Assembly: GCF_000513295.1 (NCBI RefSeq)
Contig: NC_023065.1
Coordinates: 4,093,001-4,157,000, forward strand
Reading direction: 5' to 3'
DNA length: 64,000 nucleotides
Source of the DNA: Magnetospirillum gryphiswaldense MSR-1 v2
GTDB taxonomy: Bacteria > Pseudomonadota > Alphaproteobacteria > Rhodospirillales > Magnetospirillaceae
The first letter of the stretch is position 1, and each line of letters begins with the position of its first letter. A program made the position numbers and the translations under genes. This document shows, one piece after another, positions 9,381-19,900 of this stretch. Below the pieces are notes generated by a model. It searched no databases. It worked only from the letters and a program-made list of their open reading frames with translations, and was not told the origin of the DNA.

Positions 9381-10418
9381 TTACTCCGCGCGGGCCCAGA
9401 CGCCGTCCTGGCGCATCATGGACAGCAAAATCCCCTCGCGCACGCCGCGATCGGCGACACGCAGGCTCGACAATGGCCACAAACGGCACATGGCTTCAAG
9501 AATGGCGCAGCCGGCGATGACCAGATCGGCGCGCTCGGTGCCGATGCACGGATGGGCGACGCGTTCCGACGCGCTCATGCCCAGCAGCGAGGTGGTGACG
9601 GCGGCGATATCGGCCAGACGCAAATCCAGACCATCCACCAGCGAACGGTCATAGCGTTCCAAATTCAGATGCAGGGCGGCCAAGGTGGTGACGGTGCCCG
9701 AGGTGCCCAGCATCTGCACCTCGCCCATCAATAGGCGGGCGGTGATGGCGTGCTCGGCCTCGAACGCCGCCAGCCGGGTGGCGATCTGGGCAACGGTGAC
9801 AGCATACCCGGCGGGATTGTGCAGGGCTTCTCCCACTTGCTCGGCCAGGGTGACGACACCCAAGGGCAGGGACACCACACCCCTGACCTGGGGGGCATCG
9901 GCATTGTTCCTGACCCAGATCAGCTCGGTCGAGCCGCCGCCAATGTCGAATACCAGGGCCCACGGATAATCGGGGCGCATCAGCGACGAACAGCCGCCCA
10001 GGGCCAGCCCGGCTTCGTCCTTGGCGGAAATGATTTCCAGCTCCAGCCCGGTCTCGACCTTCACCCTTTGGGCGAAGCTGTCGCAATTGGCGGCACGACG
10101 GCAGGCTTCGGTGGCGACCAGACGGGCACGGGTGACCCGGTTGCGGGCCATCTTGTCGGCGCAGGCGCGCAAGGCGGTGACCGTACGGTCCATGGCGGCG
10201 TCCGACAACATGCCGCTGGCCGCCAAGCCTTCGCCGAGACGGGTGATGCGGGAAAAGGCATCGACGACGCGGAACCCGTCATGGGTGGGGCGCGCCACCA
10301 GCATGCGGCAATTATTGGTGCCCAAGTCCAAGGCCGCATAAACGGGGTCGGACGGGGCGATGGAAACAGACGGCAACGCGGGAACTCGCAAGCAACAGCA
10401 ACGGGGCGCCGGCAACAT
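9381..10418 (-). CDS. ppx: Exopolyphosphatase / pppGpp phosphohydrolase family (Ppx/GppA)
   Basis: 345 residues. The actin-like ATPase fold shows phosphate-1 motif ALDLGTNNCRMLVA, a central VFDIGGGSTELIW (phosphate-2), and a GTSGTVTTLAAL segment. The short form (about 330-350 residues) without the C-terminal HD domain is usual in Rhodospirillales. It probably hydrolyses polyphosphate or the pentaphosphate alarmone, which sequence cannot resolve. The first 18 residues are Cys- and Pro-rich and unusual, so TTG codons at residues 10 or 15 may be the true start. First gene of the ppx-rlmE pair. Confidence 0.88.
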   Translation of the reverse strand: MLPAPRCCCLRVPALPSVSIAPSDPVYAALDLGTNNCRMLVARPTHDGFRVVDAFSRITRLGEGLAASGMLSDAAMDRTVTALRACADKMARNRVTRARLVATEACRRAANCDSFAQRVKVETGLELEIISAKDEAGLALGGCSSLMRPDYPWALVFDIGGGSTELIWVRNNADAPQVRGVVSLPLGVVTLAEQVGEALHNPAGYAVTVAQIATRLAAFEAEHAITARLLMGEVQMLGTSGTVTTLAALHLNLERYDRSLVDGLDLRLADIAAVTTSLLGMSASERVAHPCIGTERADLVIAGCAILEAMCRLWPLSSLRVADRGVREGILLSMMRQDGVWARAE

Positions 10419-10560
10419 GGGCGGCGGCGATGTTACCCGCTTGCGCCCGCTTGACCCAAGGGAAATGTCCGGAGCGAAAAAAATCCCTTCACAAAATCCA
10501 GTGTGTTTGCTAGAAGGTGCCCCTCTCGCGGATGGCCACGGTTACCCGCAGAACCCCTGG

Positions 10561-10634
10561 TGGGGGATCGTCTAACGGTAGGACAGCGGACTCTGACTCC
10601 GCCAGTCTAGGTTCGAATCCTAGTCCCCCAGCCA
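10561..10634 (+). tRNA. tRNA-Gln (anticodon CUG)
   Basis: The cloverleaf is clear: acceptor TGGGGGA (10561-10567) pairs with TCCCCCA (10624-10630), discriminator G, and an encoded CCA (10632-10634). The anticodon arm GCGGA/TCCGC holds loop CTCTGAC, giving CTG, which reads CAG. The T-arm is TAGG-TTCGAAT-CCTA. A truncated tyrosine recombinase gene begins 99 bases beyond the 3' end in the same direction, so this tRNA was probably an integration site. I found no second copy of the tRNA 3' end in the window. Confidence 0.97.
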
Positions 10635-10732
10635 CTCTTCCTAGAAATCATGTAAAATCAATGGGTTGGCAGTGTTGAGGCCACTAAGTGGTCCAAAACA
10701 CTGGTCCAGAACTCTTGTTGTGGGTCTAGGCC

Positions 10733-11536
10733 ATGCCGGTCGCCATCTCCAATTGTCGGGTCAAAGGTTCAACCTTTTGGTTCCGTCGTGCCATCCCTGC
10801 TGATTTATCGGGCCTGTTTGGGCAGAAGGAAATTACCTGCTCGGTGCGGACAAAGTCTCGGCGTGAGGCTGGAGTCAAACTGCGTCTGATTTGGAACCAG
10901 ACTGAACACGCCTTCGACCGCATGAAGGCATATAAGATTGCCCATGACATGGGGGGCATCTCCATCACCCCAAGCCAGATTGTGGATGAGGTAAAGCTGG
11001 GCATTCGGAGAATTGTCGAAGGTAAGGCGATTCTCGATTGGCAGGGCGCTGAGCCCCGCCAACAGGCAGAGAAGCGAGAACAGGCTCCCCTCCAGCCCGA
11101 ACGCAACAACGCAGATGCAGACACGCGGGGCTACATCAAGCCCTCTCCCATGCTCACTGACAAACTTGAGGATTATCTTTCAGTGCGTCGCCTGCCGGGG
11201 AAGAACGGTAAACGCACCCCGGAGAAATCCATCCGTGATGTGCGAGTGGCGGTACGGCTATTCGAGGAATTGGTGGGGTGCAAACCGGTTCGGGAATACA
11301 GCAAGGAAGACGCTTTTCGCTTCCAAATGACCTTGATGAAGCTCCCCAAGGTTCACGGGAAGGATTCCCATGCCAAGGGGGCCGTGCCCAAAACGGCTTC
11401 GGAGCTGATTGCCGAGAATGAACAGGCGCTGGTCAAAAGGCCCACTATGGAGCCCAAAACCATCAAGAAGCACTTTTCCAGCCTGTCAGGCTATTGGCGC
11501 TTCCTCAAAGGGCCAATGACGAGAATAGCGTGGTGA
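10733..11536 (+). pseudogene. Tyrosine recombinase/integrase, C-terminally truncated
   Basis: 267 codons. The N-terminus (GSTFWFRRAIPADLSGLFG and the following R-E-A-rich stretch) is the DUF6538-type arm/DNA-binding start of phage-like integrases. Residues about 130-260 resemble a SAM-like core-binding domain (LEDYLSVRR, IRDVRVAVRLFEELVG, TIKKHFSSLSGYWRFLK). The catalytic domain with the R-H-R-Y residues is absent: similarity ends near 11510, after which the frame runs 8 codons into antisense M50 peptidase sequence and stops. It sits just after tRNA-Gln, the usual place for such an integrase. Inactive as a recombinase. Confidence 0.85.
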
Positions 11537-12176
11537 CCGCCAGGGTGAAGGCCATCCCCTTTGCGGTGCCCTCGGGCAACAGGCCCCAGGCCAGCACCGC
11601 CCAGGCGGCGATGGTCATCTCGGCTAAAATGCCTGCCGCCCCCACCATCAGCCGCTGACGCCGATCAGTCAGCTTCCAGGCATCGTTGACGTCGGTGTAG
11701 AGCATGGGCCACAGCACCAGGAAGGCCACGCCCATGGTGGGCACCCGGCAGCCATAGGATTTGGCGACCAGCGCATGCCCCAGTTCGTGGGCCATCTTGG
11801 CGAAACCCAGCGCGATCCCGAAAGCGGCCAGCCCGCTCAGCGAGAAATGATCGACGAAGGTGGCGGCGAAGCGGTCCCATTGCCGCCCTACCATCAACAG
11901 CCCCAGCAGCAGCGCGGCCAGCGTGCACAGGCGGAAGGCGCGTGACCCCATCCAGGCCACCAGCGGAAGGGCTCGGCTCAGCCAGGCGTCGGGCCGCACC
12001 AGAGGGATGCGGAAGAACAGATAATGGTGCAAGGCCCAGGTGAGCCAACTGGTCTTGGCCGCATCGCGGAGGGCCAGCAGGCGGTCGACGTCCTTGAGCT
12101 GGGCACGCAGTTCCTGTCCCAGCGCCGGCACGCTTCCCAGCACCAAAATGATGATGGCGGGAAGGCCCGCCTTCAT
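11505..12176 (-). pseudogene. M50 (site-2-protease-like) membrane peptidase, C-terminally truncated
   Basis: 223 codons. There is a signal-like N-terminus, then a hydrophobic segment (about 70-95), the zinc motif MAHELGHALVAKSYGCRVPTMG and the following membrane part LYTDVNDAWKLTDRRQRLMVGAAG. This matches the N-terminal half of the M50 proteins encoded with HlyD/TolC-type secretion genes, which are roughly 700 residues long. Expected next is a conserved Asn-Pro/Phe-Asp-Gly-Tyr zinc-ligand region, but the sequence stops at SLAL after meeting the integrase fragment near 11510. The start overlaps the TolC stop codon (ATGA type), so it is the third gene of that operon. Probably non-functional. 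Confidence 0.8.
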
Positions 12177-13933
12177 CGCGCCGATGCCTGGGTCAGGTCG
12201 CGGATATGGGCGATGTTGCGTTCCACATCAGCCCTGACATGCTCCTCACTTTCTTCGATGCCTAAGAAGCGCGAGACGCTGTTCAGCCAGCCTCCACCAA
12301 TGGGTTGATCAGGCAAGGCCGGTTCCGGGGCCTTCCGGCTTTCTTGGGGGCTTGGTTCGGCCACCGGAACCGCCGCCGACGGCATGGGGATTGCCATCGG
12401 CTGAGAAGCCAGGATCGGGGCGTCCGGATTCGCCTTGTTCTCTGCAGTACCCCAGGTCGCCAGCCGTTCGGCGATGGCCGCAGACAGGCCGGGAAGGTCG
12501 TGGCTGGCGACGCTTTCGGGCATCAGGTCCTGCCCCAGGGACGCCTGCATCTTGGCGTAGGATTGTTCCACCTGGGCATAGGTCTGGAAGCGGCGCAGGG
12601 CAGACGCAATAGCCGAGGCGCGGCCCGCCACCCGTTCCAGCATGCCCTGGGCGTCATTGGCGGTCTTGGCTTCCGACAGTTGGAACAGCCGGGTATCGAC
12701 CCGCCACAGCTTGTCGGATTGCTGGTACTGGCTGATGGAATTGCGGAACTGACGCTCTGACACATGCACCTGGGCCAGCACCGCCATGCGCAGCGCCAGG
12801 CGCTTGGCCTTGGCCACATCCTCGGTGGTTTCGGCGTATTTGATGGCATCGGGACCGCTGACCAGATTCATCAGGTTCCACGACAGCTTGGCACCCGCTT
12901 CGTACCAGTGGTTGGCCATCAGGAACGAGTTGTGGTCGTAATTGCGGCTGGCGGAAAAGGTGATGCCGGGGAACAGCCGGACAATGGCCTTCCTGGTGTC
13001 ATTGGCGGAAATGCGGGCCTGATAGCCCTGTTCGCGCAGATCGGGGTTATTGACGAAGGCCACTTCCTCCATCTTTTCCAGATCCAGATCCCAGGCGGGG
13101 ACAGTCATGTCCTTGGGCACATCCAGCATCAGCTTGGTGCCGGGGGGCGCATTGATCAGCGCCGCCAGTTCGATCTCGGCGGTGCTAAGCTCCTGCTGAA
13201 TGGCGGTCAGCTGGCGCAGCGTCTCCAGCAGGCTTTTCTGATAGCGCAACGCCTCGGCCGGGGCCTTCAGGTTTTCCTTTTCCACAATCTCGGCGCGGTC
13301 CAGAGCCACCTTGGCTTCGGCGACGGCGGTATCTACCTCGGCTTTCAGTTCCTGGTGGGCCGCCGCCCGCCAGAAGGCGAAGCGCACTTCCTGCACCAGA
13401 TTGTGGACCGCCTTGCGCTTACGCTCGGTGGCGATCAGCGCCCGGTCGGCGTTTTGCTTGGCGGTGAAATAGGAAAGGCCGAAATCCAGCACGTTCCAGG
13501 ACAGGCCCAAATCGGCGGTGTAATTGTCGCGGTCGGCGGAATAGGTAGGATTCGAGGTGCTGGTGGTCTGGGTATAAAGATCACGCGATCGGGTGGCGTT
13601 GGGTTCCGACCGACTGGTGAAATTGGTATTGGCCACCAGTTTGGGCAGCATGTCCCAGCGGTCGATGTCGGTCTGACCCAGGGCCAGGGCTTCTTCCATC
13701 ACCTTGGCGCGGCGATCCAGATTGTGCTTCAAGGCCCGCGCAATAGCCTCGGACACCGTCAATGGGCCGGAAAGCGGCTCGCCTGACTTGAACATGTCGG
13801 TGCGATCATCCTTCGAGCTTTGGGCAAGCTGCTCGGGGGTGAAAGGCTCGGGCGTCATGGCGCAGGCGGAAAGCAGCGCGACCAAAGACACGGATGCCAG
13901 CAGGCGCCGGGCACCAAAAGCAGAAATAACCAT
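12173..13933 (-). CDS. TolC-family outer-membrane secretion factor (lipoprotein)
   Basis: About 586 residues. I prefer the ATG at 13933 because AAGGGGG lies six bases before it, while for the ATG at 13939 it is immediately adjacent. The signal ends in a lipobox LVALLSAC (Cys about residue 24), as in OprM/NodT-type factors. Two OEP halves follow: LTVSEAIARALKHNLDRR ... LGLSWNVLDFGLSYFTAKQNADRALIA, then WYEAGAKLSWNLMNLVSGPDAIKYAE. A Pro/Ala-rich tail (about 490-545) is unusual. It should form the trimeric exit duct for the giant protein encoded 11 bases upstream. No adaptor (HlyD) gene is seen in the window. Confidence 0.88.
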   Translation of the reverse strand: MVISAFGARRLLASVSLVALLSACAMTPEPFTPEQLAQSSKDDRTDMFKSGEPLSGPLTVSEAIARALKHNLDRRAKVMEEALALGQTDIDRWDMLPKLVANTNFTSRSEPNATRSRDLYTQTTSTSNPTYSADRDNYTADLGLSWNVLDFGLSYFTAKQNADRALIATERKRKAVHNLVQEVRFAFWRAAAHQELKAEVDTAVAEAKVALDRAEIVEKENLKAPAEALRYQKSLLETLRQLTAIQQELSTAEIELAALINAPPGTKLMLDVPKDMTVPAWDLDLEKMEEVAFVNNPDLREQGYQARISANDTRKAIVRLFPGITFSASRNYDHNSFLMANHWYEAGAKLSWNLMNLVSGPDAIKYAETTEDVAKAKRLALRMAVLAQVHVSERQFRNSISQYQQSDKLWRVDTRLFQLSEAKTANDAQGMLERVAGRASAIASALRRFQTYAQVEQSYAKMQASLGQDLMPESVASHDLPGLSAAIAERLATWGTAENKANPDAPILASQPMAIPMPSAAVPVAEPSPQESRKAPEPALPDQPIGGGWLNSVSRFLGIEESEEHVRADVERNIAHIRDLTQASAR

Positions 13934-13950
13934 AACCATCCCCCTTGGAC

Positions 13951-16900
13951 TTACGCGGCCTTACCGCCACGCTTAACGGCTTCAAACAACGCGATCTGAC
14001 GGGCGACACCGCCCTTGAAACTCAATGCATGCAATTGCTCTGTCAGGCTGGGACGGCCAATCGGCTTGGCGTTTGCCTGTTTGACACCGTCCATGGGGCC
14101 GGAATCGCCGGTCTGGCCGGGGACACCCTGTGGCTGGCCCGGGCCTTCGCCGCCTTGCGGCTGTCCTTGGCCTTCACCTTGTCCCTGGCCTTGCCCTTCA
14201 CCACCGCGCTGGCCGGGAGCGATGTTGCCCTGGCCGGCGGTACCGACCACGATCTTGAAGGTCTGCACCGCCTCGCGGCCATCCTGGTCGCGGGCGACGA
14301 CGCGCACCACCACCTCACCCTTGAACCCGGGCGGCGGCGTCCCCTCGAAGGTGCCGGTCTGCGGGTTGAAAGCCATCCAGGCGGGCAGCGCCGCGCCCGT
14401 GTCGCGGGTGGCGGTCAGGGTCACCGTGGCATCGGCCTTGGTGTGGGCGAAGGCTTCCGAAGGCACCGTCACGGCGATGCGGGTGCCTTCGGCGATCACC
14501 GAATCCCTCACCGGTGCATTGACCACCAGGGCGTCGCCGCCACCCGCCGCCCTGACGGCCACCGCCACCTGGAAGGCTTGCGCCGACGGCGCGGTCAGGG
14601 TCGCCGGAATGGTCTGCACCGTCTGAGCACCGGTGGGCGCCAAGGTCGGCGCGGCGGGGGCTTGGGTCTGGGTCACAACCGGAGCCGCTGGGGCCTGGAA
14701 GGTCGTCGGCGCGGGCGTGTTGTCGCGCACCACCGTCACCAGTGGCGCCACCGGGCCGCTATCCTTGGGCGGTGCGGGCTTGGGGGCCTCGACCACCGGC
14801 GGCGGCGCGGGCGGCGGCGGTGGGGCGGCAGGCGGAGCCACCACGGGCGCGGGCACGCTCGACACCGTCACGCCGTTGCCGGTCAGGTCGGCGGCGGCGA
14901 CGGCAGAGCCGCGGTTCCAGCTGCCAGCCGCAGCCAGGTTATAGGTGGTGCCGCCGTTCGATGCCGTGCCGTTCTTGTTCAAAAGCAGGTTTATGGCCGT
15001 CTTGTCGGCGTTGTTCAGCGTCACCGTGAAGCTGGTGCCAGAGGTCACCTCCACATCCGTGCTGGTCAGCGTATGGGTAGTGCCGGTGCCGCCGGTCAGG
15101 GTCAGCTTGGTCAGGTCGATGTCGTTGGCGGCGCCGCCGCGCTTCAGCAGACCGGTGCCGGTGACGGTCAGGGTGCCGGTGCCGTAATCGTAGGTGGCGC
15201 TGGTTACCGTGGGGGCGGCCACATTCGACACGGTGATGCCGTTGCCGGTCAAATCAGCGACGTTGACCGCCGCCTCGGCCCCCGCCGCCCAATCCTCGGC
15301 TGCCGCCAGGTTGTAGGTGCCGGTGCCGGTGGACGAGGTGCCGTCCTTGTTGAGGATCAGGTTCAACGCCGCCTTGTCTGTGGGCGACAAGGTGATGGTG
15401 AAGCTGGTGCCGTTGGTGATCTCGACGCTGGACGTGGTCAGCGTATAGGTCTCGCCGCCCTCGCCAGTGATGGTGAACTTGGATACGTCCACATCGTTGG
15501 CCGCCCCCGACTTCTTCAACAGGCCGGTGCCGGTGACCACGAAGGTGCCGGTGCCAGCGTCATAAGTGGCGCTGGTGATGGTCGGTGTGTCCGGGTTCGA
15601 CACCGTCACCGCGTTGGTGGCATCCGCCGCCCCCGACACCGCGCCCGACCAATCGGCGGCGGCGGCGATGTTGAAGGTGGTGCCACCGGTGGAAGACGTG
15701 CCGGTCTTGTTCAGGATCTGGTTCACCGCCGCCTTGTCGGTGGCGTTCAAGGTCACCGTGAACTGGGTGGCCGAATCCCGCTCGACGCTGGTGGTGGTGA
15801 GCGTATAGGTGGCGCCGCCCTCGCCGGTCAGGGTCAGCTTGGACACGTCGATGTCGTTGTTGGCCCCGCCGAACGCCTGGATGTTGGTACCGGTGACCAC
15901 CAGGGCGCCGGTATTGGCGTTATAGGTGGCGGACGTAATGGCCGGATTGATGGAAACGGTGATGGCGTTGCCGGTGGCATCGGCTATATCGACAGCGGCT
16001 TCAGCCGCTGTCAGCCAATTGTCGGCAGCGGCCAGGTTGTAGGTAGTACCGGTGCCCGATTGGGTGCCGAGCGCGTTCATCAGTGCCGCCACGTTGGTCA
16101 GGTCCGTGCCCGACAGGGTGGCGGTGAAGCTGGTGGCGCTGGTGATCTCGACATCCGTCGCCGTGGTCAGGGTGAAGGTGGCGTTGTTGCCGCCGGTGAA
16201 CGTCAGCATCGACAGGTCGATGTCGTTGGCCGCTCCCACCTTCTTGAACAGATTGGTGCCGGTCACGGTCAACACGCCGGTATCGCTGTTGAAGGTGGCG
16301 CTGGTGATGGTCGGCGTGCCCACATTGCTGACCGTGGCACCATTGCCGGTGGCATCGGCAATGTCACTGGCCGAAGGGCTGCCCGCCATCCAGTCATCAG
16401 CCGCCGCCACGTTGTAGGTGGTGCCGCCGCCAGACGTGGTGCCGTTCTTGTTCAGCAGGCCATGGACATTCAGCTTGTCGGTGGCCGACAGCGTCAGCGT
16501 CGCCGTGGTGGCGCTGGTGATTTCCACATTGGCGGTGTCGGTAAGCGTATAGGTGCCCCCACCTTCGCCGGTCAGCGTCAGCTTGTTGGCGACGATGTCG
16601 TTGGTGGCTCCGGTGATGTTGACGAAATTGGTGCCGGTCAGCACCAATTGTCCGTTGGACCAGTCATAGGTGGCGCTGGTGATGGTGGGAATGGCCCAGT
16701 TGGACACGGTGATGCCGTTGCCGGTCAGGTCGGCCACGGTGACAGCCGCATCGGCACCCACCGCCCAATCCTCGGCCCCGGCCAGATTATAGGTGGTGCC
16801 GCCCACCGAGGAGGTGCCGTCCTTGTTCAGCAGCGCCTCGACGTTATGGATGTCGGCACCGCTCAAGGTGACGGAAAAGCTGGTATCGCTGGTGATCTCC

Positions 16901-19900
16901 ACATTGGTGGTGGAGGCCAGGGTGTAGGTGGCCCCGCCCTGGCCGGTCAGTGTCAGCTTGGAGAGATCGATGTCGTTGGTCGCCCCCGATTTGGAGACGA
17001 AGCCGGTGCCGGTCACCACCATTGTGTTGGTGGTGTAGTCGTAGGTAGCGCTGGTGATGACGGGCGCCGCCACGTTGGACACCGTGACTGGCGTGGTGGC
17101 ATCGAGCACGTTGACGGCGGCTTCGGCGCCCGCCGCCCAGTCCTCGGCCGCCGCCATGACGTAGGTGGTGCCGCTGGTGGAGGTGGTGCCCGCCTTGTTC
17201 AGTATCAAATTCACCGCGGCCTTGTCGGTGGCCGACAGGGTCAGGGTGGCGGTGGTGCCGCTGGTGATCTCCACATTGGCTGTGTCGGTCAGGGCGTAGG
17301 TGGCGTTCCCCTCGCCCCTGAATGCAAGCTTGTTGGCGACGATGTCGTTGGTGGCGCCGTCCAGCTTCAGGAAGCCGGTGCCGGTCAGAACCAAAACGCC
17401 GGTGCTGGCATCATAGGTGGTGCTGGTGATGGTCGGAGTGGTGGGGTTGGAAACGGTGATGCCGTTACCGGTCAGATCGGCCACATTGACCGCGGCGGCC
17501 GCGCCTGACGCCCAATCCTCGGCCCCGGCCAGATTATAGGTGGTGCCGCCGGTGGCGCTGGTGTCCGCCTTGTTGAGGATCTGGTTGATTCCGGCCAGAT
17601 CGGTGGCATTCAGCGTAACGGTGAAGGCGGTACCAGAGGTGATTTCCACGCTGGAGGTGGTCAGCGTATAGGTCGCCCCACCTTCGCCGGTGATCGTCAG
17701 CTTGCTGACATCGATGTCGTTGGTGGCCCCCGACAGCTTCAGGAAACCGGTGCCGGTCACCACCAGGGCGCCGGTGCCTGCGTTGTAGGTGGCCGACGTG
17801 ATGGTGGGCGTATCGGGATTGGACACCGTCACCCCATTGGTGGCGTCACTGGTGTCGCCCGCCGTCACATTGGTGCACCAATCATCGGCGGCGGCGATGT
17901 TGAAGGTGGTGCCACCGGTGGACGCGGTGCCGGTCTTGTTGAGGATCTGGTTCAGCGCCGCCTTGTCGGTGGCGTTGACCGTGACGGTGAACTGGGTCAC
18001 CGAATCCCGCTCCACATTGCTGGTGGTCAGGGTATAGGTGCTGCCCCCCTCGCCGGTCAGGGTCAGCTTGGACAGGTCGATGTCCATGCCACCACCATTG
18101 GCCTGGATGTTGGCGCCCGTCACCACCAGGGTGCCGGCATTGGCATCATAGGTGGCGCTGGTGACGGTGGGGTTGATGCTCACCGTGATGGCGTTGGTGG
18201 CATCCGCGATGTTGGTGCCGGAATCCTGCGCCGCAACCCAGGCATCGGCCCCGGCCAGATTATAGGTGGTGCCGCCGGAAGAGGTGGTGCCGATCTGGTC
18301 GAGCAGCGCGTCCACCCCCGTCTTGTCGGCCCCGGTCAGGGTCATGGTGAAGCTGGTGGCGCTGGTGACCTCCACATCCGCCGTGCCGCCGGCAATGGTG
18401 TAGGTGCCGCCGCCCTGGCCGGTGAATGTCAGCTTCTGGACGTCGATATCGTTGGTGGCGCCAACCTTCTTGAACAGATTGGTGCCGGTCACCGTCAGCA
18501 CGCCGCTGGTGGAATCGTAAGTGGCGCTGGTGATGGTCGGCGTGGCCACGTTGGACACGGTCGAGCCAGTGGTGGCATCGGCGATGTCGGTGGCCGAGGG
18601 CGACCCGGCCATCCAGTCATCGGCGGCAGCGAGGTTATAGGTCACCGCGCCGGACGATTGCGTGCCGTTCTTGTTCAAGAGGCCCCGCACGTTCAGCAGA
18701 TCGGTGGCCGAGAGCGTAATGGTCGCGGCGGTGGCCGAGGTGATCTCGACGTTGCTGGAATCGGTGAGCGTGTAGGTGCCGCCCTCGCCGGTGAAGGTGA
18801 ACTTGGACGCCACCACGTCGTTGGTGGCTCCCGACACGTTGACGAAATTGGTCCCGGTCAGAACCAGGGCGCCGGTGTTCCAGTCGAAGGTGGTGCTGGT
18901 GATGACCGGGGCGGCCCAGTTGGACACCGTCACGCCCGAAGTGGCGTCGCCGGTGGCGGCGTTGTCGCCGCGCAGGAAGCTGGCGGCGGCGGCGATGTTA
19001 TAGGTGGTGCCGCCCGCCGACGACGTGCCGTTGGCGTTTAGCAGCGCTTCCACATTGTAAATATCCGCCCCGGTCAGGGTCACGGTGAACTGGGTACCGG
19101 AATCGACCTCGACGTCGGTGCTGGCGGCCAGGGTATAGGTGGCCCCGCCTTGCCCGGTCAGCGTCAGCTTGGTCAGATTGACGTCGTTGGCCGCCCCCGA
19201 GGACCGCACGAAGCCGGTGCCGGTCACCACCAAGGTGTTGGTGGAATAATCGTAAGCTGCGCTGGTGACGGTTGGGGTGACCAGATTGCTGACCGTCACG
19301 CCCGTGGTGGCATCCACCACGTTGACCGCCGCGTCGGCACCCGCCGCCCAATCTTCCGCCGCCGCCACGTTATAGGTGGTGCCGCCGGTCGAACTGGTGC
19401 CCGCCTTGTTCAGCATCAGGTTCACGGCGGCCTTGTCGGTGGCCGAGAGCGTCAGGGTGGCTGCCGTCCCGCTGGTGATCTCGATATTCGCCGTATCGGT
19501 CAGGGTATAGGTGGCACCGCCTTCACCGGTGAAAGTGAACTTATTGGCGACGATGTCGTTGGTGGCGCCATTCAGCTTCAGGAAGCCGGTGCCGGTCAGC
19601 ACCAGGGTCCCGGCGGTGGCGTCATAAGCAGTGCTGGTGATGGTGGGCGTGGTCGGGCTGGACACGGTGATGCCGTTGCCGGTCAGATCGGCCACGGTGA
19701 CGGCAGCCGCGGCGCCCGCCGCCCAATCCTCCGCCCCCGCCAAGTTGTAGGTGGTAGCGCCCGTGGACGAGGTGCCGGCCTTGTTGAGGATCTGGTTGAT
19801 TCCGGCCAGATCGGTGGCGTTCAGCGTGACCGTGAAGGCTGTGCCGCTGGTGATCTCGACGCTGGAGGTGGTGAGCGTATAGGTCGCGCCGCCTTCACCG

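Noticed and set aside
13945-17508. A 1187-codon open frame on the + strand across the giant gene
   Set aside because: It is antisense to the repeat array. GC-rich repeat DNA keeps the complementary frame open, the product is Gly/Arg/His-rich with no domain, and the minus frame has DUF4347 and repeat homology.
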